The notes under the pieces were generated by a model. It searched no databases, was not told the origin of the DNA, and worked only from the letters and a program-made list of their open reading frames with translations. Of a stretch of DNA of 64,000 nucleotides, positions 26,495 through 37,030 are shown in pieces. The position numbers were made by a program, and so were the translations under genes. The DNA comes from CAWCQC01 sp963819905 (GTDB lineage: Bacteria > Actinomycetota > Thermoleophilia > Gaiellales > Gaiellaceae), in NCBI GenBank assembly GCA_963819905.1, contig CAWFXP010000006.1, positions 1 through 64,000 on the forward strand. The letters run 5' to 3'. Each line of letters starts with the position of its first letter. Positions within the stretch are counted from its first letter, which is position 1.

Positions 26495-26997
26495 CGCTCG
26501 GCACCCTGCCGATGATCGACGGCCGGGGGCCGAGCCAGGTCGGGATCGTCGTCCCGGACATCGAGGCCGCCCTCGAGCGCTACGACGCTCTCTGGGGCGG
26601 GGGGCCTTGGCGGTGCTTCACGTACGGCCCCGATCGCATTCCGGAGGTCACCTATCGGGGCGAGGCCGGCGCGTACTCGACGACGATCGCGATCAACCAG
26701 CTCACGCCGCAGATCGAGCTGCTTCAGCCCCTCGAGGGGCCGAGCCTCTACCACGAGTTCCTCGAGCGGGGCGGGCGCGGCCTTCACCATCTCGGCTTCT
26801 GGGTCGACTCGGTCAGGGACACCATCCGCGAGATGGAAGATGCCGGCTACTCCTGCCTGCAGGCGGGCTTCGGCTACGGCCTCGACGGCGACGGCGGCTA
26901 CGCGTATTTCGACACGGAGGACGAGTTCGAGGTCATCCTCGAGGCGATCGAAGTCCCGAAGCGCCGCCGAGAGCCGGACTTCAGCTGGCCGCGCTGA
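26491..26997 (+). CDS. VOC-family (glyoxalase/methylmalonyl-CoA epimerase-like) protein
   Basis: 168 residues, overlapping the previous stop by four bases (ATGA). Two beta-alpha-beta-beta-beta units are seen: SQVGIVVPDIEAALERYDALWG with IELLQPLEGPS, and GRGLHHLGFWVDSVRDTIREME with FEVILEAIE. Metal ligands Glu, His and Glu are kept, but the first ligand, usually His in HxGIVV, is Gln here. Metal binding may therefore be altered. Methylmalonyl-CoA-epimerase and dioxygenase relatives share the fold; the substrate is unknown. Confidence 0.82.
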   Translation: MTLGTLPMIDGRGPSQVGIVVPDIEAALERYDALWGGGPWRCFTYGPDRIPEVTYRGEAGAYSTTIAINQLTPQIELLQPLEGPSLYHEFLERGGRGLHHLGFWVDSVRDTIREMEDAGYSCLQAGFGYGLDGDGGYAYFDTEDEFEVILEAIEVPKRRREPDFSWPR

Positions 26998-27014
26998 GCG
27001 CCCGGCCGCCGGCC

Positions 27015-27923
27015 TCACCCGCCCCCGGAGGGCGCTGTCCTGCCGGGTCTCGGCCGCAGCGCGCGCGGGGCGAGCACGGCGCCCGCGATCACGAGCGTCC
27101 CACCGAGCGCGAGGCCGACGCCGACGTCGTCTCCGAAGACCAGCGCGCTCGCGACCACGACCGTGACGATCTCGACGCTCGTAACAACCGCGGCGGAGGC
27201 GCTTCCCACCCGTCGCACGCCGGTGAACTGGAGGAGGGTCGCGAGGATCGTCGAGACGAGGCCTGCCGCCACGAGGCTGCCGATCGCCACGGCACCCGAC
27301 CCGAACTCCGGGTCTGCGACGACGAACGAGCCCACCAGCAGCGCGACTGCCGCCGGGCCTCCACTGGCGGCATAGGCGGTCAGCGAATCGGTCTTGCGAA
27401 GCGCCGCCTGGGCGAGCAGGAGGAACCCCGAGTAGGCGATGCCGTTGACAGCGGCGAGCGCCACGGCCAGGGCGTCGACCGGATCGTCGGGAACGCCCAG
27501 CGTGACGACGACTCCGGCGACGGTGAGCGCGGTCGCGAGCACTGCGAGCCCGCCGAGCGACGTCCAGCCGAGCAGGCGCGAGGCCACCACGGTGACCACG
27601 GGGTAGACGTAGATCACGAGCGTGACGAGAGCGGGCGACATGCGGTCGACCGCCACGAAGTAGGTGACGGTCGCGAGAACCGAGAGGAGAGCCATCGGAA
27701 CGAGCTGACGGAGGGCGCTACGCGACTCGCGCCGCCTGCGGGGGCCGTGGCGGCCCTCGACGGCGAGAACGGCGAACAGCGGAACCACGACCATCGCCCG
27801 CGCCGATACGACGCCCGCGACGTTGGCACCGTGGTCGTAGGCCAGACGGGCGAAGATGCCGAGCAGCCCGAAACACACCCCGGATGCAGCCACCCGGACG
27901 AGCCCGGAGGTTCTGGGGCTCAA
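27015..27923 (-). CDS. DMT-superfamily (EamA) transporter
   Basis: 302 residues from TTG 27923, which overlaps the upstream SDR stop (TTGA). Ten hydrophobic segments in two EamA halves of about five helices each are seen, starting VAASGVCFGLLGIFARLA and including LVTLVIYVYPVVTVV at the end of the first half and FGDDVGVGLALGGTLVIAGAVLA at the C-terminus. Such proteins export metabolites or amino acids. It is the last gene of a leftward operon with two SDRs and an MBL hydrolase. Confidence 0.85.
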   Translation of the reverse strand: MSPRTSGLVRVAASGVCFGLLGIFARLAYDHGANVAGVVSARAMVVVPLFAVLAVEGRHGPRRRRESRSALRQLVPMALLSVLATVTYFVAVDRMSPALVTLVIYVYPVVTVVASRLLGWTSLGGLAVLATALTVAGVVVTLGVPDDPVDALAVALAAVNGIAYSGFLLLAQAALRKTDSLTAYAASGGPAAVALLVGSFVVADPEFGSGAVAIGSLVAAGLVSTILATLLQFTGVRRVGSASAAVVTSVEIVTVVVASALVFGDDVGVGLALGGTLVIAGAVLAPRALRPRPGRTAPSGGG

Positions 27924-28693
27924 GCGATCGCGGTCGTGCCGCCGTCCACGAGCAGCGCCGAGCCCGTCACGAACGACGACTCGTCGGAGGCGAGGAAGAG
28001 GATGCAGTTCGCGACCTCGCGGGCGGTGCCCATGCGGTTGAGCGGCGCGGCCGCCTCGTACTCCCGTCGCAGGGAGTCGGGATCGTCCGCGTCGTCGAGG
28101 AAGAGGTCGGTGAGCGGCGTGTCGATCACTCCGGGACACACGCAGTTCGCTCTGATCCCCCGCGGCGCCACGTCGAGCGCCATTGCCCGCGTGAACTGGA
28201 GAAGCGCGCCCTTCGACATCGTGTACGACGAGTCGTTCGGCCAGGCGACCAGCGAGTTGATCGACGCGGTGTTCACGATCGACCCGCCGTCGGCCATGTG
28301 GGGCAGGGCTGCCCGGCACACCCAGAACGTGCCGGTGACGTTGACGCGGAAGACGAGCTCCCACTCCTCGTCGGTCGTCTCCTCCACCGTCGGCCCGTGG
28401 AGCAGCTCGATCCCGGCGTTGTTGGAGACGATGTCGATTCGGCCGAAGCGGCCTGCCACGTCTGCGACGACCGCGTCCACCGCCGTTCGCTCGCTCAGGT
28501 CGAGCCGGAGGCCGAGCGGCTTCGTTCCACAGGCCGCCTCGACCTCGGCGCAGGTCGCCTCGACGTGGCTCGGGTTCCTCGAGGTCACGACGACCTCGGC
28601 GCCTTCCTCGGCCAGCCGGACACAGGTCGCTCGGCCGATGCCGGTCCCGGCCCCGGTGATCAGCGCGATCTTGCCGGCGACCCGGCCGCTCAC
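27920..28693 (-). CDS. SDR-family oxidoreductase
   Basis: 257 residues from GTG 28693, overlapping the upstream stop (GTGA). Motifs: TGAGTGIGRA at about 14-23, NNAGIELL near 93, and YTMSKGALLQFTRAMA with the catalytic Tyr and Lys. PGVIDTPL and FVTGSALLVDGG end the fold. It is overlapped by its neighbours on both sides, so the four genes from 30347 leftwards are translationally coupled. A paired SDR next door suggests two successive alcohol or keto steps. Confidence 0.88.
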   Translation of the reverse strand: MSGRVAGKIALITGAGTGIGRATCVRLAEEGAEVVVTSRNPSHVEATCAEVEAACGTKPLGLRLDLSERTAVDAVVADVAGRFGRIDIVSNNAGIELLHGPTVEETTDEEWELVFRVNVTGTFWVCRAALPHMADGGSIVNTASINSLVAWPNDSSYTMSKGALLQFTRAMALDVAPRGIRANCVCPGVIDTPLTDLFLDDADDPDSLRREYEAAAPLNRMGTAREVANCILFLASDESSFVTGSALLVDGGTTAIA

Positions 28694-29508
28694 GGCTTCC
28701 TCGGCGCGCGCGGCTCTCGCGGCTGCGGCACCGCCTCCCAGTCGGAGTAGCGAAAGCCGGCCGTCAGGCCGCCGTCGGCGACGACGATCGATCCGGTCAG
28801 GTAGCTGGCTTCGTCGGAGAGGAGGAATGCGACGACGGCGGCGATCTCGTGTGGCTCCCCCGGGCGGTCGAGCGGGATCCGCGAGCGGTGCTTCGACCAC
28901 TCCGGAGCATCGGCCAGGATCGCCTCGGTCGGCGGCGTCGCCACCCAGCCCGGCGCAACCGCGTTCACACGGACGCCGTAGGGGGCGAGATCGACCGCCA
29001 TCGAGCGGACGAGCTCCGCAACGGCGCCCTTCGAGATGTTGTAGGTCGCCTGAAGCTCCTCCCCGACGAACGACGCCGTCGAGGCGGTGCAGGCGACGGC
29101 GCCGCCACCTCGCTCGGCCATGACCCGAGTAACCGCGAGACCCATGAGGAACATGCCGCGCACGTTGACGTGCAGCGTGTGGTCGAGGTGCTCGACGGGT
29201 GTATCGAGCAGCTCCTCGAAGTACGCGATGCCCGCGTTGTTCGCGAGGACGTCCAGGCGCCCGAACCGCTCGAGCGTCGTCTCGACGGCACGCTCGGCCG
29301 TCTCCGGGTCGCCGACGTCGGCTGCGATACCGACGGCGCTCGTCCCCAGCTCCTCCAGCTCGGCGACGACGCCGGCGAGTTGCGCCTCGTCCGCGGGCGC
29401 CGCGACGAGGCAGAGCGACGCGCCCTCGGAGGCGAGGCGGTGGGCGATCGCCTTCCCGATACCACTCGAGCCTCCGGTGACGATGCCTGCCTGACCCGCA
29501 AACCTCAT
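28690..29508 (-). CDS. SDR-family oxidoreductase
   Basis: 272 residues from ATG 29508. TGGSSGIGKAIA near residue 12, NNAGIAYFEELL near 93 and YNISKGAVAELVRSMA carrying the active-site Tyr/Lys pair are clear. The protein extends past LTGSIVVADGG with a Pro/Arg-rich tail. Its start overlaps the MBL stop by four bases (ATGA), and its stop overlaps the next SDR. Confidence 0.88.
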   Translation of the reverse strand: MRFAGQAGIVTGGSSGIGKAIAHRLASEGASLCLVAAPADEAQLAGVVAELEELGTSAVGIAADVGDPETAERAVETTLERFGRLDVLANNAGIAYFEELLDTPVEHLDHTLHVNVRGMFLMGLAVTRVMAERGGGAVACTASTASFVGEELQATYNISKGAVAELVRSMAVDLAPYGVRVNAVAPGWVATPPTEAILADAPEWSKHRSRIPLDRPGEPHEIAAVVAFLLSDEASYLTGSIVVADGGLTAGFRYSDWEAVPQPREPRAPRKP

Positions 29509-30347
29509 GGCGACCCGTCGCTCTCGGCGAGTGCCCGGCGGGCGTTCGCCGCGCGGATTCCGTAGACCTCGAAGTCGTCGGTCGTGCCTCTCGGCGGCTC
29601 GATTCCATAGACGAACAAGAGCGCTTCGCCCCGGCTCAGCCCTCGCGGGCGGGCGTCGGCCGCTGCCCCTTCGAGCTTCTCCAGGTAGCCGAGGTCGGCC
29701 ACTGCCACCTCGAGCGCCTCGGGCGATCCGAGCGGTCGGCCGTGGCCCGGTATCACCCAGCGGGGCCGGTGCGTCTCGATCGCGTCGAGGAGCCGTCTGT
29801 ACGTCTCGACGGCGTCGGCCAGCGACGAGAGGACGAAGGGGTACGTCATCGGCGAGACGTAATCGCCCGCGAGGAGGATGGCCTGCTCGGGGAGGAGGTA
29901 GGCGAGCCCGTCGCCCACGTGGCCGCGCGCCTCGATCGCGAGCACCTCGGCGCCGTCGCAATCGAACCTCGACCCGGGCTCGACGATTCGGTCCACGCGC
30001 AGATCGAGTGGCCAGGTCAGCTTCCATTCGTCCGCGGCGGCCGCGAGCGCTTCGGCCGCGCGCCCGCTGGCGATCGCCTCGGCGGTCTCCGGCCCGGCCG
30101 TGATCGTCGCTTTCGGGAACGAGCCGATGCCGCACGTGTGGTCGTAGTCGGCGTGCGTGACGAGCACGTGGACGGGCTTGTCGCCCGCCCCCGCCCGCCT
30201 CGAGATCGCGGCGATCTCGTCGGGAGACCAGGCCGGATCGCACAGGATCGTCACGCCCGCGCCGTCCACGAGGACGGCGTTCGTCTCCCAGAGAGGCGTC
30301 TGGTACTGCCAGACGCCGCCGCCGAGGTCGGTCGGTGGCCCCGTCAC
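29505..30347 (-). CDS. Metallo-beta-lactamase-fold hydrolase
   Basis: 280 residues, first gene of the four-gene leftward operon. The metal motif THADYDHTCG near 84 is a variant of HxHxDH in which the second His is Asp, as in some MBL relatives. GHVGDGLAYLLPEQAILLAGD and IPGHGRP add the remaining His/Asp ligands. Glyoxalase II, lactonase and Zn-hydrolase functions share this scaffold; with the SDRs a thioester or lactone hydrolase role is plausible. Confidence 0.82.
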   Translation of the reverse strand: MTGPPTDLGGGVWQYQTPLWETNAVLVDGAGVTILCDPAWSPDEIAAISRRAGAGDKPVHVLVTHADYDHTCGIGSFPKATITAGPETAEAIASGRAAEALAAAADEWKLTWPLDLRVDRIVEPGSRFDCDGAEVLAIEARGHVGDGLAYLLPEQAILLAGDYVSPMTYPFVLSSLADAVETYRRLLDAIETHRPRWVIPGHGRPLGSPEALEVAVADLGYLEKLEGAAADARPRGLSRGEALLFVYGIEPPRGTTDDFEVYGIRAANARRALAESDGSP

Positions 30348-30516
30348 GAGTAGGCCATCCTACAACGATGCAGACAGAGTGTCCGCGATGCGGGGCACGG
30401 GCCCCGGATCCTGCGGACGGGTGCTTGACAGTGACGGCGCGGCTGCTAGCGTCGGCCTCGTACCACCGGCAACGATGCCTGCGGCTCCATCGTGATCGCG
30501 ACCGAAGGGAGCTGTC

Positions 30517-31572
30517 ATGACCGCCGCACCGAGCAACGTCGACCTCGTGTTCGAGGGCGGGGGGGTGAAGGGGATCGGCCTCGTCGGGGCGATCTCCGTG
30601 CTCGAGGAACGGGGCTTCACGCCGAAGAGCATCGCGGGCACGTCCGCCGGTGCGATCGTGGCGACGCTCCTGGGCGCCGGCTACTCGGCGCAGGAGCTGC
30701 ACGACATCATCATCGACCTCGATTTCCGGCAGTTCGAGGACCGCGGCTTCGAGGATCGGATCCCGCTGGCAGGCCCGCCGCTGTCGATCCTGAAAGACCA
30801 GGGCGTCTACGAAGGCAGGCACTTCCTTCGCTGGATCGGCGAGCTGCTCGAGGCGAAGAACGTTCGGACGTTCGCCGATCTCGTCGATCCCGAGACGGCC
30901 GACGATCCGCGCTACCGCTACCGCGTGCGGGTCATCGCCTCCGATCTGAGCGCGCGGGCCCTGCTCGCGCTCCCTCAGGACGCGGTGAAGCTCGGCCTCG
31001 TGCCGGACGAGCTCTCGGTCGCCGAGGCCGTCCGGATGAGCATGAGCATCCCCTTCTTCTTCGAGCCGGTGCGCGTGCGCAACCCGCTCACGCACCGCGA
31101 GCATCTGATCGCGGACGGCGGCGTTCTCTCGAACTTCCCGGTGTGGCTGTTCGACTCGGACGGCGATCCGGAATGGCCGACGTTCGGCCTGCTGCTCGTC
31201 GAGCCCGACCCCCGGACGCCGCTCGGAGACCGCATCCCACCGCCGGAGCCGCGCCGCTGGGGCGTAGGCGGGGCGGTCGACTACGCGAAGAGCCTGATCC
31301 ACACGATGCTCGAGGCTCACGATCGCCTGTACGTCGAGAAGGCGCAGTACGCGCGGACGATCCCGATCAAGACCCTCGGGGTCGGCACGACCGAGTTCGA
31401 CCTCCCGCGCGAGCGCGCGGAGGCCCTCTACCAGTCGGGACGGCAGGCCGCCGAGGAGTTCCTCGAGCACTGGGACTTCGAGGCGTACATCGCCGAGTTT
31501 CGCCGCGGGAAGGATCACTCGCGGCGGAGTGAGATCGCGGCCGAGCTCGAGCTCGCGGCGAGTCGCGGCTAA
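30517..31572 (+). CDS. Patatin-like phospholipase/acyl hydrolase
   Basis: 351 residues. The three patatin landmarks are present: oxyanion loop EGGGVKGIGLVGAI near 14, nucleophile elbow GTSAGAIVA (catalytic Ser near 46) and the catalytic Asp in LIADGGVLSNFP near 205. There is no signal peptide, so it acts in the cytoplasm or at the inner membrane face. It stands alone, with its own upstream region of about 170 bases. Substrates are acyl lipids or esters. Confidence 0.9.
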   Translation: MTAAPSNVDLVFEGGGVKGIGLVGAISVLEERGFTPKSIAGTSAGAIVATLLGAGYSAQELHDIIIDLDFRQFEDRGFEDRIPLAGPPLSILKDQGVYEGRHFLRWIGELLEAKNVRTFADLVDPETADDPRYRYRVRVIASDLSARALLALPQDAVKLGLVPDELSVAEAVRMSMSIPFFFEPVRVRNPLTHREHLIADGGVLSNFPVWLFDSDGDPEWPTFGLLLVEPDPRTPLGDRIPPPEPRRWGVGGAVDYAKSLIHTMLEAHDRLYVEKAQYARTIPIKTLGVGTTEFDLPRERAEALYQSGRQAAEEFLEHWDFEAYIAEFRRGKDHSRRSEIAAELELAASRG

Positions 31573-31671
31573 CCGATCAGCAGGCCGGCTTGCCGAACGC
31601 GGGCCGGATGTACGCCTGCGCGCCGGCTCACGGAGGGAGCGCAGCGGCCTCCGGTCGGGCACGATACGGTC

Positions 31672-33060
31672 ATGGCCATCCCTGCAGCCGCCCTCGGCGA
31701 TCTTCACTCGGAGCTCGCTACGGCGGTGGGTGACACGGGCGTCTCCCGTAGCGCCGACGTCCTGCGCCAGCACGGAATCGACGAGTCCTGGCACCGGCCG
31801 GCGCCACCGGACATCGTCGTCTACCCCGCGAGCACCGAGGAGGTGGTGGCGGTCGTGGACGTGTGCGGCCGCCGGGACGTGCCGGTGATCCCCTTCGGCG
31901 CCGGGACGTCCCTCGAGGGACACGTCGCAGCCTTGCACGGGGGTGTCTGCGTCGACCTCACGGGCATGAACCGGATCCTGCGCGTGGACGTGGAGAACCT
32001 CGACGTGACCGTCGAGGCAGGCGTCACGCGCAAGCAGCTCGAGACACGGCTGCGACCCGACGGTGTCTTCTTTCCGGTGGATCCCGGCGCGGACGCCACC
32101 GTCGGTGGGATGGTGGCGACGGGGGCTTCCGGCACGACGGCCGTGCGTTACGGAACGATGCGCGAGAACGTGCTCGCCCTGAGCGTCGTCACTGCCGAGG
32201 GGCGGGTCCTCCGCACGGGCACCCGGGCGCGCAAGTCGTCAGCGGGCTACGACCTCACCCGGCTCTTCGTCGGCTCCGAGGGGACGCTCGGCATCATCGT
32301 CGAGGCGACTCTTCGCGTCTCACCGACACCCGAGGCGATCTCGGCCGCGGTGTGCTCTTTCCCGACGGTCGACGCTGCGGTCGCCTGTGTCATCGAGACG
32401 ATCCAGCTCGGCATCCCGGTCGCCCGTATCGAGCTGCTGGACGAGATCGAGCTGGACGCCGTCAACCGCAGGTCGGGGCTCTCGTATGCCGTTTCGCCGA
32501 CGCTCTTTCTCGAGTTCCACGGCTCGGAGGCCGGTGTCGCCGAAGAAGCCGAGACCGTCGCCGGGATCGCCGCCGAGCACGGAGGCGGGGACTTCGTCTG
32601 GGCGAGCGGGCAGGAAGAGCGGACTCGTCTCTGGCGGGCTCGACACGAGGGCTACGAGGCCGTCCTCGCGCTCCGACCGGGTGCGAAGGGTTACGTCACC
32701 GACGTGTGCGTACCGATCTCCGAGCTCGCTCCCTGCATCGCCGAGACGCGCCGCGACATCGCCGAGGCCGGGCTGTTCGGGCCGATCGTCGGCCACGTCG
32801 GCGACGGCAACTTCCACGTGACCTTCCTCGTCGATCCCGACGACGCGGGTGAGCTGGCGCGCGTCGAGGAGGTGACCGAGCGCATGGTGCGGCGGGCGAT
32901 CGACCTCGGAGGCACCTGCAGCGGCGAGCACGGGATCGGCTACGGCAAGAGCCGCTACCTCCCGCTCGAGCACGGCGAGGAGGCCGTCGGCGCGATGCGC
33001 GCGATCAAGTCGGCACTCGATCCACGCGGCCTCATGAACCCCGGCAAGATCCTGCCGTAG
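31672..33060 (+). CDS. FAD-linked oxidase, glycolate oxidase GlcD/D-lactate dehydrogenase-like
   Basis: 462 residues. The FAD-binding PCMH domain covers about 35-215 with PVIPFGAGTSLEGHVAALHG, DPGADATVGGMVATGASG and VGSEGTLGIIVEATLRVSP. The C-terminal substrate-cap domain ends with GHVGDGNFHVTFLVDP, CSGEHGIGYGKSRYL and DPRGLMNPGKILP, all diagnostic for the GlcD/LDHD group that oxidises 2-hydroxy acids. There are no GlcE/GlcF partners nearby. It ends before a strong palindrome facing a convergent gene. Confidence 0.93.
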   Translation: MAIPAAALGDLHSELATAVGDTGVSRSADVLRQHGIDESWHRPAPPDIVVYPASTEEVVAVVDVCGRRDVPVIPFGAGTSLEGHVAALHGGVCVDLTGMNRILRVDVENLDVTVEAGVTRKQLETRLRPDGVFFPVDPGADATVGGMVATGASGTTAVRYGTMRENVLALSVVTAEGRVLRTGTRARKSSAGYDLTRLFVGSEGTLGIIVEATLRVSPTPEAISAAVCSFPTVDAAVACVIETIQLGIPVARIELLDEIELDAVNRRSGLSYAVSPTLFLEFHGSEAGVAEEAETVAGIAAEHGGGDFVWASGQEERTRLWRARHEGYEAVLALRPGAKGYVTDVCVPISELAPCIAETRRDIAEAGLFGPIVGHVGDGNFHVTFLVDPDDAGELARVEEVTERMVRRAIDLGGTCSGEHGIGYGKSRYLPLEHGEEAVGAMRAIKSALDPRGLMNPGKILP

Positions 33061-33101
33061 CCTCCCCCGAGCGTCCGCGGGCGCTTCGAACGGCGCCGTT
33101 C

Positions 33102-33117
33102 GTCACGAAACCGTGAC
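33102..33117 (+). terminator. Possible weak hairpin after the GlcD-like gene
   Basis: GTCACG and CGTGAC flank a four-base AAAC loop about 40 bases past the stop codon. There is no following T run, so termination is only possible. Confidence 0.3.
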
Positions 33118-33263
33118 AAGGGCTCCACAGCCCTGGGCGGCCGGCCCTCGCCCGATAACCGTCCGAACACGGCGGTCACAAGGCGATGACACCGGCCGAA
33201 ACCGCCCGCTCCGAAGGTCAGGTGTGACGACGCTCGAACACCTTCGTGTCGATTCGCAGGCAC

Positions 33264-33292
33264 CGAACCGAGGGGTCTGACCCCTCGGTTCG
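33264..33292. repeat. Perfect 14-bp inverted repeat, likely bidirectional terminator or REP-like element
   Basis: CGAACCGAGGGGTC, a single T, then the exact complement GACCCCTCGGTTCG. It lies between the convergent GlcD-like and SRPBCC genes, where a bidirectional terminator is expected. The GGGGTC/GACCCC core also resembles short palindromes dispersed in many bacterial genomes. The remaining 265-base gap holds nothing else I can assign. Confidence 0.7.
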
Positions 33293-33325
33293 AATCGCTC
33301 GGAAGCCGCCCGCCGGTCGAACGGA

Positions 33326-33787
33326 TCAAGCCGGTTGAACGCCCGTTGCCCAGGGGTCGGGGCCGGGGTCGCCACCGCCGCCGGCGAGCGCGAGACGGTC
33401 GAGGTAGTGCGCCCAGCCGTGGTCGTGCGAGGTCGCGCTCTCGGCAGTGAGCCCCTTGTGAGTGAGCCGTACGAGTGTCCCCGAGCCGTCCGGCTCGAGG
33501 TCGATCTCGACCGTGCTCTCGCCCGGCGGCGGGGGATGCTCCTGGCCCTCCCAGCCCCAGGTGAAGACGACCCTGCGAGGAGGCGTGACCTCCACGTACT
33601 CGCCCCGGGCGACGGCGTGTTCGAGAACCTCGACGACGAGCGCACCGCCCGGTCGCGGGTCGAGCGTCGCCGAGCGCCCCATCCAGCGGGTCATCAGGCT
33701 CGGGTCGGTGAAGAACGGGAAGACCGTCTCCGGGCTCGCCTCGATGTGAATCTCGCGAACGACCGCGTCAGTTTCGATCTGCGCCAT
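33326..33787 (-). CDS. SRPBCC (AHSA1/activator of Hsp90-like) domain protein
   Basis: 153 residues with the AHSA1-type START fold: VREIHIEASPETVFPFFTDPSLMTRWMG at the N-terminus, YVEVTPPRRVVFTWGWEG in the middle and SGTLVRLTHKGL, SHDHGWAHYLDRLA at the end. It forms a hydrophobic cavity for small ligands; the function is unknown. Its start overlaps the ArsR-type regulator stop by 20 bases, a common pairing in actinobacteria. Confidence 0.88.
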   Translation of the reverse strand: MAQIETDAVVREIHIEASPETVFPFFTDPSLMTRWMGRSATLDPRPGGALVVEVLEHAVARGEYVEVTPPRRVVFTWGWEGQEHPPPPGESTVEIDLEPDGSGTLVRLTHKGLTAESATSHDHGWAHYLDRLALAGGGGDPGPDPWATGVQPA

Positions 33788-34094
33788 GGCGCGCTCTCCT
33801 TTCGTTCAACTCGGCCTCGTGCTTGAGGCGCTCGAGGCGGGTGTCCCAGAATCGCTCGACGAAACGCCGTACATCAGCGAGGGCTTCCGGCCTCGCACGG
33901 TAGAGCCGGCTGGTGCCGACGCGCCGCTCCGTGACGAGGCCGCTCTCGCGCAGGACGCGCAGATGCTGCGAGACCGCGGGCCACGTGATGTCGAACTGCG
34001 CTGCGATCGCGCCGGCAGCGAGCTCCCGCTCGCGGACGAGCTCGAGGATCTCCCGACGACGAGGTTCGGCAAGCGCCCGCAAGGTGTCGTCCAT
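33768..34094 (-). CDS. ArsR-family winged-helix regulator
   Basis: 108 residues. The helix-turn-helix runs from LAEPRRREILELV through FDITWPAVSQHLRVLRESGLV to RRVGTSRLYRARPEAL. There are no clear metal-binding Cys pairs, so it is of the non-metal ArsR type usually paired with SRPBCC proteins. It is first in the operon and probably autoregulated from the AT-rich region at 34095-34130, which contains TAGTTAAG repeats. Confidence 0.9.
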   Translation of the reverse strand: MDDTLRALAEPRRREILELVRERELAAGAIAAQFDITWPAVSQHLRVLRESGLVTERRVGTSRLYRARPEALADVRRFVERFWDTRLERLKHEAELNERRARHGADRN

Positions 34095-34097
34095 TCA

Positions 34098-34125
34098 TCT
34101 AGTTAAGCAAAGACTTAGTTAAGTT
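34098..34125. promoter_or_regulatory. AT-rich promoter/operator region with repeated TAGTTAAG
   Basis: TAGTTAAG occurs at about 34100 and again at about 34115, separated by CAAAGACT, in a clearly AT-rich patch just upstream of the ArsR-type gene. Repeated short elements here suit autoregulation by that regulator. The divergent DUF255 gene begins at 34200. Confidence 0.45.
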
Positions 34126-34199
34126 GCAAGCTCATGAGGCTGTCGATCGACGAGTGTGAGCGGCCGAGGCAGGAATCCCCCGACGGGCATACTGGCCAG

Positions 34200-36207
<2,008 letters not shown>

Positions 36208-36215
<8 letters not shown>

Positions 36216-36744
36216 GCGGGAGCGCCAGGAGGTCCTCGGCCAGTGGGGCGTCCGCGAGCCGACGGAGCGCGAGCTGGCGGAGGGCAAGAAGGTGGCCGCC
36301 GACCTCGCCGGAAGCCCCGCCGCCGGGCGGCCGCTGCCGGTGCGGCCCCGGCTGTTCCGGCCGGAGATCGACACGTACGTCGCGTCGCTCGGAGGCCCGC
36401 TCCCGTACATGCAACGGCTTCGCGAGATCGATCGCCTGACGGAGGAGGCCGCGGTACGCGTGGATCGCCGCTGGCGTGAGCTGGCCGCCGACTGCTCGCT
36501 GGACGGCGAGCTGTTCGCGCGGCGGTGGCGGCGTCTGGCGGGGCATCTCGGCTTCGACGAGGTGAACGAGCTCATTGCCCGCCACAACCTCTGGTATCCG
36601 GTCGAGGCTCGGCTTCCGATGGACGTTCGCCGACGCGACTACGTGCTCGTCAACGGCGAGCCGTATACGAGAAAGCCGCTGGACGCCGACTGGGTGTTGG
36701 AGCGCTTCCCCGCCGAGCTCTCGACCGCCCTCCCGCGCGCGTAG
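36208..36744 (+). CDS. Conserved hypothetical protein
   Basis: 178 residues from ATG 36208, which overlaps the upstream stop. It is a soluble helical protein, rich in Arg and Glu, with recurring patterns LREIDRLTEEAAVRVDRRW and LIARHNLWYPVEARLPMD. No cofactor or catalytic motif is obvious and I do not recognise the family. Translation coupling to the DUF255 gene suggests a linked role. Confidence 0.7.
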
Positions 36745-36982
36745 GGAGAACTGTGCTCCGCGTCCGAGTCGCTGCCGTCGCACATCGACCGTCGGGGCCT
36801 CCCGCATGCCTCCTCCCAGCTCGAGCGTAGCGGCGGAGAACGCGCATGTGGCACGCGGACTGTGCCGCAAGTGAGCCGTTCCAGCCGAAAAGCTCACTCG
36901 GGCACGCCGGCGCCGCGGGGGTGCGGGCTCTGGGGAGCGTGGGCTCCGGGGCGGGCGCACGCCCCAGTCAGCGCCTTGACGC

Positions 36983-37030
36983 CAGGCGATCGCCGCCGCC
37001 CTGCGTCAGGCGATCGCCGCCGCCCTGCGT
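36983..37030. repeat. Two perfect 24-bp tandem units
   Basis: The unit starts CAGGCGATCGCC, containing the palindrome GGCGATCGCC, and is repeated exactly twice, ending at the stop codon of the agmatinase-family gene. It lies within the 285-base gap 36745-37029. The rest of the gap holds short unsupported frames only. Confidence 0.8.

Noticed and set aside
26607..29123. Open frame of 838 codons on the plus strand
   Set aside because: It is out of frame with the VOC gene and antisense to the DMT transporter and SDR genes; the composition is typical of GC-rich shadows.
28690..31938. Open frame of 1082 codons on the minus strand
   Set aside because: Only its last 272 codons (from ATG 29508) form a real SDR; the upstream part is antisense to the MBL, patatin and GlcD-like genes.
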